5,728 nucleotides of DNA, taken from contig JBFWQQ010000112.1 in the NCBI GenBank assembly GCA_050249355.1, positions 1 through 5,728 on the forward strand, read 5' to 3'. Made by a program: the position numbers and the translations under genes. How positions within the stretch are numbered: the stretch's first letter is position 1; the number at the start of each line of letters is the position of its first letter. The notes below the pieces were generated by a model. It saw only the letters and a list, made by a program, of their open reading frames with translations. It ran no database searches and was not told the origin of the DNA. This document shows, in pieces, positions 1-5,639 of this stretch. Source of the DNA: CAZAQK01 sp050249355. Lineage in GTDB: Bacteria; Pseudomonadota; Alphaproteobacteria; Rickettsiales; SXRF01.

Positions 1-126
1 GGTGATAACGTGCAGATGGAAGTGGAACTGCACTGCCCGATCGCGATGGAAGAGGGCGTGCGCTTTGCTATCCGCGAAGGCGGCCGCACCGTCGGCGCCG
101 GCGTCGTAGCCAAAGTGACGGAGTAG
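1..126 (+). CDS. tuf: Elongation factor Tu, C-terminal fragment (5' end outside window)
   Basis: This is the last 41 codons of EF-Tu, the GTPase that carries aminoacyl-tRNA to the ribosomal A site in the cytoplasm. The reading frame is open from base 1 and ends in TAG at 124-126. The visible residues belong to the third (beta-barrel) domain, with the family signature PIAMEEGVRFAIREGGRTVG followed by AGVVAKV close to the C-terminus. The GTP-binding domain lies upstream of the window. The stop codon is only 4 nt before the rpsJ start, so tuf and the S10 genes are almost certainly on one transcript. This is the usual str-S10 arrangement in alphaproteobacteria (family knowledge). The ending LHCPIAM with a terminal VTE is slightly divergent from common versions, but nothing essential is missing in the part seen. 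Confidence 0.97.
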   Translation, partial: GDNVQMEVELHCPIAMEEGVRFAIREGGRTVGAGVVAKVTE

Positions 127-130
127 GACA

Positions 131-448
131 ATGCAGAACCAGAAGATAAGAATCTGGCTGAAAGCCTTTGACCATGCGCAACTGGACAACAGCACGGTAG
201 AGATCGTTTCTACCGCCAAGCGTACCGGTGCGCAGGTTCGCGGGCCGATTCCGCTGCCGCGCCGCATTGAGCGTTTTACCGTGAACCGTTCTCCCCACGT
301 GGATAAAAAATCCCGTGAGCAGTTCGAGATACGTACACACAAACGCATGATCGACATTTTGGATCCCACCCCGCAGACCGTGGATGCGCTGATGAAGCTC
401 GATCTGGCCGCCGGTGTGGACATCAAGATCAAAGCGGAGGCAGCATAG
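131..448 (+). CDS. rpsJ: Small subunit ribosomal protein S10 (NusE)
   Basis: S10 sits in the head of the 30S subunit. As NusE it also joins NusB in transcription antitermination and contacts NusG (family knowledge). The 105-residue length is normal. The signature is clear: IRIWLKAFDH near residues 7-16, then RTGAQVRGPIPLPRRIERFT around residues 31-50, then VNRSPHVDKKSREQFE and the ending MKLDLAAGVDIKIK. This wording is typical of alphaproteobacteria. The ATG at 131 is preceded by GGAG at 120-123, a Shine-Dalgarno that overlaps the end of tuf. The 4-nt gap leaves no room for the L4-responsive leader that precedes rpsJ in Escherichia coli, so expression must come from the upstream str promoters or from within tuf. 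Confidence 0.98.
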   Translation: MQNQKIRIWLKAFDHAQLDNSTVEIVSTAKRTGAQVRGPIPLPRRIERFTVNRSPHVDKKSREQFEIRTHKRMIDILDPTPQTVDALMKLDLAAGVDIKIKAEAA

Positions 449-463
449 TTGAGTAGTAGTAAC

Positions 464-487
464 CATCAGTCGATCAACTGACTGATG
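464..487 (+). promoter_or_regulatory. Perfect 8-bp hairpin in the rpsJ-rplC gap
   Basis: CATCAGTC (464-471) and GACTGATG (480-487) are exact reverse complements around an 8-nt loop. One more G-T pair is possible at the loop base. The stem is followed by TTTATT at 488-493, a weak T-rich stretch that falls short of a convincing intrinsic terminator. It occupies most of the 68-nt gap between the rpsJ stop and rplC, the second-longest gap between genes here. The rplC Shine-Dalgarno (GAGG at 508-511) lies downstream and is not sequestered. Possible roles are an attenuator, an RNA processing site or a protein-binding element; none is shown by sequence alone. Confidence 0.55.
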
Positions 488-516
488 TTTATTGAACGCT
501 GATAACTGAGGAAATT

Positions 517-1269
517 ATGAGAACAGGACTGATAGCAAAAAAGCTGGGTATGAGCAGCATGTATGTTGAGGGTGGTATTGAGATGGCCGTGACCTTGCTG
601 CATGTGGAGAATTGCCAGGTGGTTGCGCAACGTACCCAGGAGAAACATGGCTATACTGCCGTGCAGCTGGGCGCCGGTAAGGCAAAAGTGAAAAACGTCA
701 GCAAGCCGCAGCGCGAATATTTCGCCCAGGCAAAAGTAGAGCCCAAGAGCAAGGTCGTGGAATTCCGTATCCCGGAAGCTGCCATGCTGGATGTAGGGGC
801 AGAACTGGTGCCAAGCCACTTCGTGCCCGGCCAGTTCGTGGATATCGTTGGCCAGACCGTAGGTAAAGGCTTTGCCGGTGTTATGAAGCGCTGGAATTTT
901 GCCGGTCTGGAAGCTACGCACGGTGTTTCGGTATCGCACCGCGCACACGGTTCTACCGGTCAGCGTCAGGATCCGGGTAAAGTATTCAAAGGCAAAAAAA
1001 TGGCCGGTCATCTGGGTTCGGAGCGTGTAACCGTCCAGAACCTGAAGATCGTATCGGTTGATGATGAAAAAGGACTGATCGCTGTATCGGGTGCCGTTCC
1101 CGGCGCTAAGAACAGCTGGGTGTTCATCTCCGATGCGGTGAAAAAAGGCACACATCCGAAAGCTCCATATCCTGCCGGTTTACGCAAGGCCGCAGAAACT
1201 GCCAGCGGAGAGAATGCCGCTGAGCAAACAGCAAATGATCAGCCGCAGGCTGAAGAAGAAAAGAAGTAG
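517..1269 (+). CDS. rplC: Large subunit ribosomal protein L3, with C-terminal acidic tail
   Basis: L3 is an early-assembly 50S protein whose long loop reaches toward the peptidyl transferase centre. The start is supported by GAGG at 508-511 and by the canonical N-terminus MRTGLIAKKLGM. Conserved blocks follow: KGFAGVMKRWNF (about 117-128), ATHG, and GQRQDPGKVFKGKKMAG (about 148-164). The second Gln of GQRQ, Q151, aligns with E. coli Gln150, which PrmB methylates, so the site is retained. At 250 residues it is about 40 longer than E. coli L3. The extra part (from about 211) has no family motif and becomes rich in Ala, Glu and Gln, ending EEEKK; alphaproteobacterial L3 proteins often have such tails. 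The rplD start lies 7 nt after the TAG. Confidence 0.98.
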   Translation: MRTGLIAKKLGMSSMYVEGGIEMAVTLLHVENCQVVAQRTQEKHGYTAVQLGAGKAKVKNVSKPQREYFAQAKVEPKSKVVEFRIPEAAMLDVGAELVPSHFVPGQFVDIVGQTVGKGFAGVMKRWNFAGLEATHGVSVSHRAHGSTGQRQDPGKVFKGKKMAGHLGSERVTVQNLKIVSVDDEKGLIAVSGAVPGAKNSWVFISDAVKKGTHPKAPYPAGLRKAAETASGENAAEQTANDQPQAEEEKK

Positions 1270-1276
1270 GTGACAT

Positions 1277-1897
1277 ATGAAAGCTAAACTGGTCACATTA
1301 GGTAAAAAAGACACCGGCGAAGTATCCCTGAACAAGGATATATTCGGTCTGGAGCCGCGTTCGGACATCCTGCACCGCATGGTGGAATACCAGCGTGCAA
1401 AACGTCAGGCGGGCACCCATAAAACCAAAGGTATATCTGAGATCAGCGGTACCGGTAAAAAACCGTTCAAGCAAAAAGGCACCGGTAACGCCCGTCAGGG
1501 TTCGCTGCGTTCTGCCCAGATGCGTGGTGGTGCTACCATTTTTGGTCCGGTCGTGCGCAGCCATGCTATCGATCTGCCCAAGAAGATCCGCAAGCTGGCT
1601 ATGAAGCATGCGCTGTCTGCCAAGCAGAAATCTGGCAGCCTGTTCGTTCTGGAAAGCGACAAAGTGAAAGATGCCAAAACCAAATCGCTGGTGGGTGCAT
1701 TCACCCAGCACGGTTGGGATGCTCCGCTGATCATCGGCGGCGAAAAACTGGATGAAAGCTTTGCTAAAGCCGCACGCAACATCAAGCATGTCGATGTACT
1801 GCCGGTAGCAGGCGCCAACGTCTATGACATTCTGCGCCACAAACAACTGGTGCTGACCCAGGATGCGCTGAAAGCGCTGGAAGAGAGGCTGAAATGA
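1277..1897 (+). CDS. rplD: Large subunit ribosomal protein L4
   Basis: L4 binds 23S rRNA and sends an extended loop into the wall of the peptide exit tunnel. In E. coli it also represses its own operon through a leader RNA (family knowledge). The 206-residue length is normal. The tunnel loop is visible at about residues 43-95: RQAGTHKTKG, then SGTGKKPFKQKGTGNARQGS, then RGGATIFGPVVRSH. The C-terminal globular part ends with NVYDILRHKQLVLTQDAL. The start follows AGGTGA at 1268-1273, overlapping the rplC stop. The ATGA at 1894-1897 makes rplD and rplW overlap by 4 nt, implying coupled translation. The usual E. coli-type L4 target upstream of rpsJ is absent here, so any autoregulation would need another site. 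Confidence 0.98.
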   Translation: MKAKLVTLGKKDTGEVSLNKDIFGLEPRSDILHRMVEYQRAKRQAGTHKTKGISEISGTGKKPFKQKGTGNARQGSLRSAQMRGGATIFGPVVRSHAIDLPKKIRKLAMKHALSAKQKSGSLFVLESDKVKDAKTKSLVGAFTQHGWDAPLIIGGEKLDESFAKAARNIKHVDVLPVAGANVYDILRHKQLVLTQDALKALEERLK

Positions 1898-2211
1898 GCA
1901 AAGCGAAAAAAGCGGATATCCGTGACTACCACTATGATGTGCTGGTTTCCCCTGTGATCACCGAGAAATCCACCATGGCGTCCGAATTCGGTAAGTTCGG
2001 TTTCAACGTGCGTTCCGATGCCAGTAAGAAAGACATCAAGGAAGCCGTAGAGGGCCTGTTCGGCGTGAAAGTGACCAAGGTCAATACCCTGAACCGTAAA
2101 GGCAAGACCAAGCGTTTCCGTGGTGTCGAAGGGCGTCAGTCCGATGTGAAAAAAGCGTTCGTGACTCTGGCAGAAGGCCAGTCAATCGACCTGCAGACAG
2201 GAGTGAAGTAA
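1894..2211 (+). CDS. rplW: Large subunit ribosomal protein L23
   Basis: L23 lies at the exit of the 50S peptide tunnel and is the docking site for trigger factor and the signal recognition particle (family knowledge). The protein is 105 residues, close to family length, with the signature VLVSPVITEKST near residues 16-27. Glu24 aligns with E. coli Glu18, the trigger-factor contact. Later come FNVRSDASKKDIKEAVEGLF and VTKVNTLNRKGKTKRFRG, the RNA-binding part with its basic loop. The start overlaps the rplD stop as ATGA and is preceded by AGAGG at 1884-1888. A short polar N-terminal lead (about six residues longer than E. coli) precedes the conserved core, as is common in alphaproteobacteria. 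Its stop is one base before rplB. Confidence 0.97.
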   Translation: MSKAKKADIRDYHYDVLVSPVITEKSTMASEFGKFGFNVRSDASKKDIKEAVEGLFGVKVTKVNTLNRKGKTKRFRGVEGRQSDVKKAFVTLAEGQSIDLQTGVK

Positions 2212-2212
2212 C

Positions 2213-3040
2213 ATGGCACTGAAAAAATATAAACCGACCACCCCGGCACAGCGTCACCTGGTGACCGTAAGCCGTGAAGGTCTGCACAAAGGTGCGCCGG
2301 TGAAAAGCCTGACCGCAGGCAAGCCGAAGAATGGCGGCCGCAACCATCATGGCCGCCTGACCGCATTCCGCAAGGGTGGTGGGCACAAGCGAAAACTGCG
2401 CGTGATCGATTTCCGCCGCAACCGTTTCGATGCGCCGGCAACCGTTGAGCGTCTGGAATATGATCCGAACCGCTCGGCATTCATCGCGCTGATAAAATAC
2501 GAAGATGGCGAACTGTCCTACATTCTGGCGCCGCAGCGCCTGAACCCGGGCGATACCGTGGTGGCTGCTGAGAAAGCCGACATCAAACCTGGCAATACCA
2601 TGTTCCTGAAAAACATCCCGGTGGGTACCATCGTACACAACGTGGAAATGAAAACAGGCAAAGGTGGCCAGCTGGCCCGTGCCGCTGGCAGCTACGTGCA
2701 GCTGGTAGGCAAGGACGGCGGCTATGCCCAGTTGAAACTGCGCTCCGGTGAGTTGCGCATGGTGCCGGACGGTTGTCTGGCGACCATTGGTGCGGTCTCC
2801 AACCCGGATCACCAGAACCGCGTGATCGGCAAAGCCGGTCGTTCGCGTTGGCTGGGTATTCGCCCGTCCGTGCGCGGTGTGGCGATGAACCCGGTAGACC
2901 ATCCGCACGGTGGCGGTGAAGGTAAAACGTCTGGTGGCCGTCATCCGGTAAGCCCGTGGGGACAAGGTACCAAAGGTACAAAAACCCGTTCGCGCAAGAA
3001 AAAGAACAAGCTCATCATCAAGGGCAGAAAGAGTAAATGA
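2213..3040 (+). CDS. rplB: Large subunit ribosomal protein L2
   Basis: L2 is one of the most conserved 50S proteins, needed for subunit association and for peptidyl transferase centre assembly. The 275-residue length matches the family. Seen in order: MALKKYKPTTPAQR at the N-terminus, GGRNHHGRLTAFRKGGGHKR (about 41-60), then the OB-fold and SH3-like core, then the C-terminal signature RGVAMNPVDHPHGGGEG (about 221-237). His230 aligns with E. coli His229, a residue tied to peptidyl transferase activity. The basic tail ends RSRKKKNKLIIKGRKSK. AGGAG at 2199-2203 gives a 9-nt spacing to the ATG. Upstream rplW is 1 nt away. Downstream, spacing breaks sharply: 122 nt of hairpin-rich sequence separates it from rpsS. 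Confidence 0.98.
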   Translation: MALKKYKPTTPAQRHLVTVSREGLHKGAPVKSLTAGKPKNGGRNHHGRLTAFRKGGGHKRKLRVIDFRRNRFDAPATVERLEYDPNRSAFIALIKYEDGELSYILAPQRLNPGDTVVAAEKADIKPGNTMFLKNIPVGTIVHNVEMKTGKGGQLARAAGSYVQLVGKDGGYAQLKLRSGELRMVPDGCLATIGAVSNPDHQNRVIGKAGRSRWLGIRPSVRGVAMNPVDHPHGGGEGKTSGGRHPVSPWGQGTKGTKTRSRKKKNKLIIKGRKSK

Positions 3041-3045
3041 GGGTA

Positions 3046-3072
3046 AGCCTTAGCGGCTATGCCGCTTAGGCT
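3046..3072 (+). other. 12-bp-stem hairpin just after the rplB stop
   Basis: Arms 3046-3057 (AGCCTTAGCGGC) and 3061-3072 (GCCGCTTAGGCT) pair at 11 of 12 positions, with one T-T mismatch (3051/3067) and a 3-nt loop TAT. It begins 5 nt after the rplB TGA. There is no T tract after it (the next bases are CCCGTCATCC), so it is unlikely to be an intrinsic terminator. It may protect the 3' end of an upstream processed mRNA, or it may be part of the adjacent repeat insertion. It is distinct in sequence from the neighbouring element. Confidence 0.65.
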
Positions 3073-3075
3073 CCC

Positions 3076-3145
3076 GTCATCCCGGCAAAGGCCGGGATCT
3101 GGAGAAACAAAAAAGGAAAGAGATTCCAGCTTGTGCTGGAATGAC
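3076..3145. repeat. Palindromic repeat-like element of 70 bp with two internal hairpins (REP/MITE-like)
   Basis: The element opens with GTCAT (3076-3080) and closes with ATGAC (3141-3145), an exact inverted pair. The left half contains ATCCCGGC-AAAG-GCCGGGAT (3079-3098), and the right half contains ATTCCAGC-TTGT-GCTGGAAT (3123-3142). Each is a perfect 8-bp stem with a 4-nt loop. The two halves are also imperfect reverse complements of each other over about 25 nt, with mostly transition differences, so the RNA could fold either as two small hairpins or as one long stem around the A-rich middle (3103-3120). From memory, GTCATCCCGG and ATTCCAGC motifs of this form are common dispersed intergenic repeats in proteobacteria. 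Copy number cannot be judged from one window. No clear target duplication is visible. It carries no coding sequence. Confidence 0.75.
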
Positions 3146-3162
3146 AAGAAAGAAGGAAAAAT

Positions 3163-3444
3163 ATGGCAAGATCTGTGTGGAAAGGCCCGTTCGTAGATGG
3201 TTTCCTGCTAAAGCAGGCAGAAACTGCGCGCAGCTCGGGTAAGAACATGATCATTAAAACCTGGTCGCGTCGCTCGACCATCATCCCACAATTCGTGGGC
3301 CTGACGTTTGGCGTATACAACGGCAAGAAATTCATCCCGGTATCGGTGAATGAGGACATGGTTGGACACAAGTTCGGTGAATTTGCGCCGACCCGTACCT
3401 TCAATGGCCATACCGGTGCTAAAAAAGAAGTGAAAGCAGCATAG
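3163..3444 (+). CDS. rpsS: Small subunit ribosomal protein S19
   Basis: S19 forms a complex with S13 in the 30S head and contacts A-site tRNA. Its 93 residues match the family length. The N-terminus MARSVWKGPFVDGFLLK is canonical, followed by WSRRSTIIPQFVGLTFGVYNGKKFIPV (about 34-60) and the ending MVGHKFGEFAPTRTFNGH (about 66-83). The ATG is preceded by AAGGA at 3153-3157, which lies 8 nt beyond the end of the palindromic repeat. The gene therefore has its own clear ribosome binding site outside the hairpins. Because the repeat-filled gap breaks the tight spacing, rpsS is probably not translationally coupled to rplB, unlike most of its neighbours. Its stop is 11 nt before rplV. Confidence 0.98.
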   Translation: MARSVWKGPFVDGFLLKQAETARSSGKNMIIKTWSRRSTIIPQFVGLTFGVYNGKKFIPVSVNEDMVGHKFGEFAPTRTFNGHTGAKKEVKAA

Positions 3445-3455
3445 GACAGTAAGTC

Positions 3456-3998
3456 ATGGGAAAGAAAGCATTAGAACGCCAACTGGCAGATAACGAAGCG
3501 AAGGCAGTGGTCAAACGCCTGCGCACCAGCCCGCGCAAGCTGAACCTGGTTGCAGCCATGATTCGTGGCATGAATGTGTCCGAAGCGCTGACCCAGCTGC
3601 AGTTCTCGCAAAAGCGTATCGCTAACGATGTGCGCAAGGCACTGCAGTCTGCGATAGCCAATGCAGAGAACAACCACAACCTTGATGTGGATGCGCTGTA
3701 TGTAAAAGAGGCCTATGTTGGCAAGAATATGGTCATGAAGCGTTTCCATACGCGTGGCCGTGGCCGCAGCGCCAAAATATTGAAACCGTATTCCAACCTG
3801 ACGCTGATCGTTAAAGAGCGCGCAGAGGGCGAGGAAAAACCCAAAGCCAAAGCCCCGAAGAAAAAGGCTGCCGCTAAAACCGAAGCGAAAGCCAAACCGG
3901 CTGTCCAGGCAGAAACAAAAAGCCAAACTAAGTCCGATACCAAATCGGCAGCAAAAAAACCGGCCAAAAAAGCAGCGGCCAAAAAGGAGTCTAAATAA
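3456..3998 (+). CDS. rplV: Large subunit ribosomal protein L22, with long Lys/Ala-rich C-terminal tail
   Basis: L22 lines the peptide exit tunnel with a beta-hairpin loop. The core (about residues 12-122) is normal: RTSPRKLNLVAAMIRGM, then SAIANAENNHNLDVDALYV, then the tunnel loop VGKNMVMKRFHTRGRGRSAKI and NLTLIVKER. The odd part is length: 180 residues against about 110 in E. coli and somewhat more in other alphaproteobacteria. Residues 128-180 are low-complexity, with 19 Lys and 15 Ala in 53 positions plus scattered Pro, Ser and Thr, like a histone H1 tail. No stop or frameshift separates tail from core, and AAGGAG for rpsC sits inside the tail codons at 3984-3989. The ATG at 3456 has a modest AGGA (3443-3446). 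The stop TAA shares its last A with the rpsC ATG (TAATG). Confidence 0.96.
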   Translation: MGKKALERQLADNEAKAVVKRLRTSPRKLNLVAAMIRGMNVSEALTQLQFSQKRIANDVRKALQSAIANAENNHNLDVDALYVKEAYVGKNMVMKRFHTRGRGRSAKILKPYSNLTLIVKERAEGEEKPKAKAPKKKAAAKTEAKAKPAVQAETKSQTKSDTKSAAKKPAKKAAAKKESK

Positions 3999-4705
3999 TG
4001 GGACAGAAGGTTAATGCCATAGGCCTGCGCATAGGGGTCAACAAAACCTGGGATTCGCGCTGGTATGCCGACAAGGATTTTGCCGACAAGCTGCATGAGG
4101 ATTTCAAGATAGAGAAATACCTCAAGAAAAAACTGAACTCTGCTGGTGTCAGCAAAGTGGTGATCGAACGCCCGACGAAAAAAGCCATCGTGACCATTCA
4201 CACGGCACGTCCGGGTGTGGTGATCGGCAAAAAGGGTGCCGATATTGATAAGATCAAGAAGGATATCGCGCAGTTCACCAGTGATGAAGTGCATGTGAAC
4301 ATCGTGCCGGTGGCCAAACCGGAGATTGATGCCACGCTGGTGGCCGAATCGGTGGCCCAGCAGCTGGAAAAGCGCGTGGCCTTCCGCCGTGCGATGAAGC
4401 GTGCCGTACAGTCGTGCCTGCGTCTGGGTGCCCAGGGTATCCGTATCAACGTAAGCGGCCGTCTGGGTGGCGCGGAGATCGCCCGTATGGAATGGTACCG
4501 TGAAGGCCGTGTGCCGTTGCATACCCTGCGTGCCGATGTGGATTACGGCGTTGCCCGCGCGGAAACCGCCTACGGCACCATCGGTGTAAAGGTGTGGATC
4601 TTCAAAGGTGAGATCCTCGGTAAAGAAAAAAAGCAACAGCAGTTTGAGCAGCAGGCTGCTCCTGTTGAGGCCTTCGATGACAACGAAGAAAGCAAAGGTG
4701 AGTAA
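3998..4705 (+). CDS. rpsC: Small subunit ribosomal protein S3
   Basis: S3 lies at the mRNA entry side of the 30S subunit and, with S4 and S5, forms the mRNA helicase centre. At 235 residues it matches E. coli (233). It starts MGQKVNAIGLRIGVNKTWDS. The type II KH domain carries the GKKG loop at residues 77-80 (VVIGKKGADIDKIK). The C-terminal domain shows FRRAMKRAVQ (129-138), whose Arg130, Arg131 and Lys134 correspond to helicase-linked basic residues, then SGRLGGAEIARMEWYREGRV and the ending YGTIGVKVWIFKGEIL. The last 25 or so residues are a Gln- and Glu-rich tail. The Shine-Dalgarno AAGGAG (3984-3989) is strong, and the TAATG junction with rplV implies coupling. Confidence 0.98.
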   Translation: MGQKVNAIGLRIGVNKTWDSRWYADKDFADKLHEDFKIEKYLKKKLNSAGVSKVVIERPTKKAIVTIHTARPGVVIGKKGADIDKIKKDIAQFTSDEVHVNIVPVAKPEIDATLVAESVAQQLEKRVAFRRAMKRAVQSCLRLGAQGIRINVSGRLGGAEIARMEWYREGRVPLHTLRADVDYGVARAETAYGTIGVKVWIFKGEILGKEKKQQQFEQQAAPVEAFDDNEESKGE

Positions 4706-4710
4706 CGGCC

Positions 4711-5136
4711 ATGATGAGTCCTAAGAAAACCAAATACAGGAAGCAGCATAAGGGCCGCATCCGTGGTAATGCCAAAGGTGGCAGCCAGCTCAATTTCGGT
4801 CAATATGGCCTGAAGGCTATGCAGCCGGAACGTATCACTGCGCGCCAGATCGAGGCGTCGCGCCGTGCGATCACCCGTCACATGAAGCGTCTGGGCCGCC
4901 TCTGGATCCGCGTGTTCCCGGATGTTCCGGTAACCGCAAAACCGGCTGAGGTGCGTATGGGTAAAGGTAAGGGTTCGGTGGAATTCTGGGCCGCCCGTGT
5001 GGAGCCCGGCAAGATTCTGTTTGAAGTGGACGGTGTGTCCGAACAGGTTGCGCGCGAGGCATTCGAGCGCGCATCGGCCAAACTGCCGATCAAAACCAAA
5101 TTCGTCGCCCGTCTGGAAGGAGATGAAGTAGCATGA
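4711..5136 (+). CDS. rplP: Large subunit ribosomal protein L16
   Basis: L16 organises the A-site finger and central protuberance region of the 50S. The protein has 141 residues, near family length, beginning MMSPKKTKYRKQHKGR. Two ATG codons are in tandem (4711 and 4714). The first is preferred because the family starts with M-hydrophobic-S/Q-P-K, and AAGGTGAG at 4695-4702 is better spaced for it. Conserved blocks are ITARQIEASRRAITRHMKR (about 42-60), WIRVFPD (65-71), and VRMGKGKGSVEFW (81-93). Arg82 aligns with E. coli Arg81, which the oxygenase YcfD/RoxA hydroxylates in some bacteria, so the target residue is present. It ends AKLPIKTKFVARLEGDEVA. The stop overlaps rpmC as ATGA. Confidence 0.98.
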   Translation: MMSPKKTKYRKQHKGRIRGNAKGGSQLNFGQYGLKAMQPERITARQIEASRRAITRHMKRLGRLWIRVFPDVPVTAKPAEVRMGKGKGSVEFWAARVEPGKILFEVDGVSEQVAREAFERASAKLPIKTKFVARLEGDEVA

Positions 5137-5402
5137 AAACCGCAGAACTGCGTAGCAAAAGTCCCGAAGAGCTCAAAGAGCTGATCGGCAACATGAAAAA
5201 AGAACAGTTCAACCTGCGTTTCCAGGCGGTGACCGGTGAGCTGAGCAATATGGCGCGTTTCAAGGAAGTGCGCAAAACCATTGCCCGTGCAAAAACGCTC
5301 CTGTCGGAACCGGCAGAAGCGAAAGCCAAGGCATCGGTGAAGAAAGAAAAACCGGCAGCGAAGAAAAAAGCGCCTGCCAAAAAAGCGAAAAAGAAGGAGT
5401 AG
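5133..5402 (+). CDS. rpmC: Large subunit ribosomal protein L29, with Lys/Ala-rich C-terminal tail
   Basis: L29 is a small helical hairpin at the peptide tunnel exit, next to L23. The core is residues 1 to about 57: MKTAELRSKSPEELKELIG, then the signature QFNLRFQAVTGELSNMARFK and VRKTIARAKTLL. Most L29 proteins stop near 60-70 residues; this one has 89. Residues 61-89 contain 13 Lys in 29 positions with Ala and Pro, the same composition as the L22 tail. There is no break in frame. AAGGAG at 5117-5122 within rplP serves the ATG at 5133, and the 4-nt overlap implies coupled translation. The rpsQ Shine-Dalgarno AAGGAG (5394-5399) is made of the last Lys-Lys-Glu codons of the tail. Confidence 0.97.
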   Translation: MKTAELRSKSPEELKELIGNMKKEQFNLRFQAVTGELSNMARFKEVRKTIARAKTLLSEPAEAKAKASVKKEKPAAKKKAPAKKAKKKE

Positions 5403-5405
5403 CTC

Positions 5406-5639
5406 ATGCCAAGGCGTGTACTGCAAGGGGTCGTGGTAAGCGACAAAGCGAATAAGACCGTAGTGGTGAAGGTGGAACGTCGCGTACGTCATCCGATGTA
5501 CAAAAAGTTCATCCGCAGCTCGGAGAAATATGCCGCGCATGATGAAAACAACCAGTTCAAAGTGGGCGATACGGTGCAGATCATTGAGTCGGCGCCGATC
5601 TCCAAAACCAAGAAATGGCGCGTGGTAACTGAAGGATAG
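5406..5639 (+). CDS. rpsQ: Small subunit ribosomal protein S17
   Basis: S17 is an OB-fold protein that binds 16S rRNA early in assembly of the 30S body. At 77 residues it is a little shorter than E. coli S17 (84), as is usual in alphaproteobacteria. It begins MPRRVLQGVVVSDKANKTVVVKVERRVRHPMYKKF, with the family signature GVVVSDK and KTVVVKVER. It continues KYAAHDENNQFKVGDTVQIIESAPISKTKKWRVV, matching the C-terminal signature. The AAGGAG at 5394-5399 gives ideal 6-nt spacing, and the ATG is 3 nt after the rpmC stop. It ends in TAG at 5637-5639. The usual next gene, rplN, does not appear within the 89 nt that remain. Confidence 0.98.
   Translation: MPRRVLQGVVVSDKANKTVVVKVERRVRHPMYKKFIRSSEKYAAHDENNQFKVGDTVQIIESAPISKTKKWRVVTEG

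Noticed and set aside
68..466. Reverse-strand open frame of 132 codons antisense to tuf and rpsJ
   Set aside because: It lies opposite clearly recognisable genes, its product is Arg-rich low-complexity with no family resemblance, and long antisense frames are expected in G/C-third-position coding DNA.
464..493. Intrinsic terminator between rpsJ and rplC
   Set aside because: The stem is only 8 bp with 50% GC and an 8-nt loop, and TTTATT is a weak T tract. Terminating here would cut off the rest of an essential operon, so I list it as a hairpin of unknown role.
2081..2965. Reverse-strand open frame of 294 codons opposite rplW and rplB
   Set aside because: Same shadow effect as above; the sense-strand L23 and L2 are full length with all signatures.
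3041..3162. A small gene in the rplB-rpsS gap
   Set aside because: No frame has a start with a ribosome binding site and sustained coding sequence; the gap is accounted for by hairpins and an A-rich spacer.
3837..3995. Frameshift or gene fusion creating the L22 tail
   Set aside because: The frame is continuous, codon choice (GCC, AAA, AAG) matches the gene, and the downstream Shine-Dalgarno and TAATG junction with rpsC are intact, so the tail appears to be a real extension.
3713..4636. Reverse-strand open frame of 307 codons opposite rplV and rpsC
   Set aside because: It is a shadow of conserved genes: no ribosome binding site was seen, the composition is His/Phe-rich as expected from complementing Lys/Glu codons, and it overlaps two proteins identified with near certainty.
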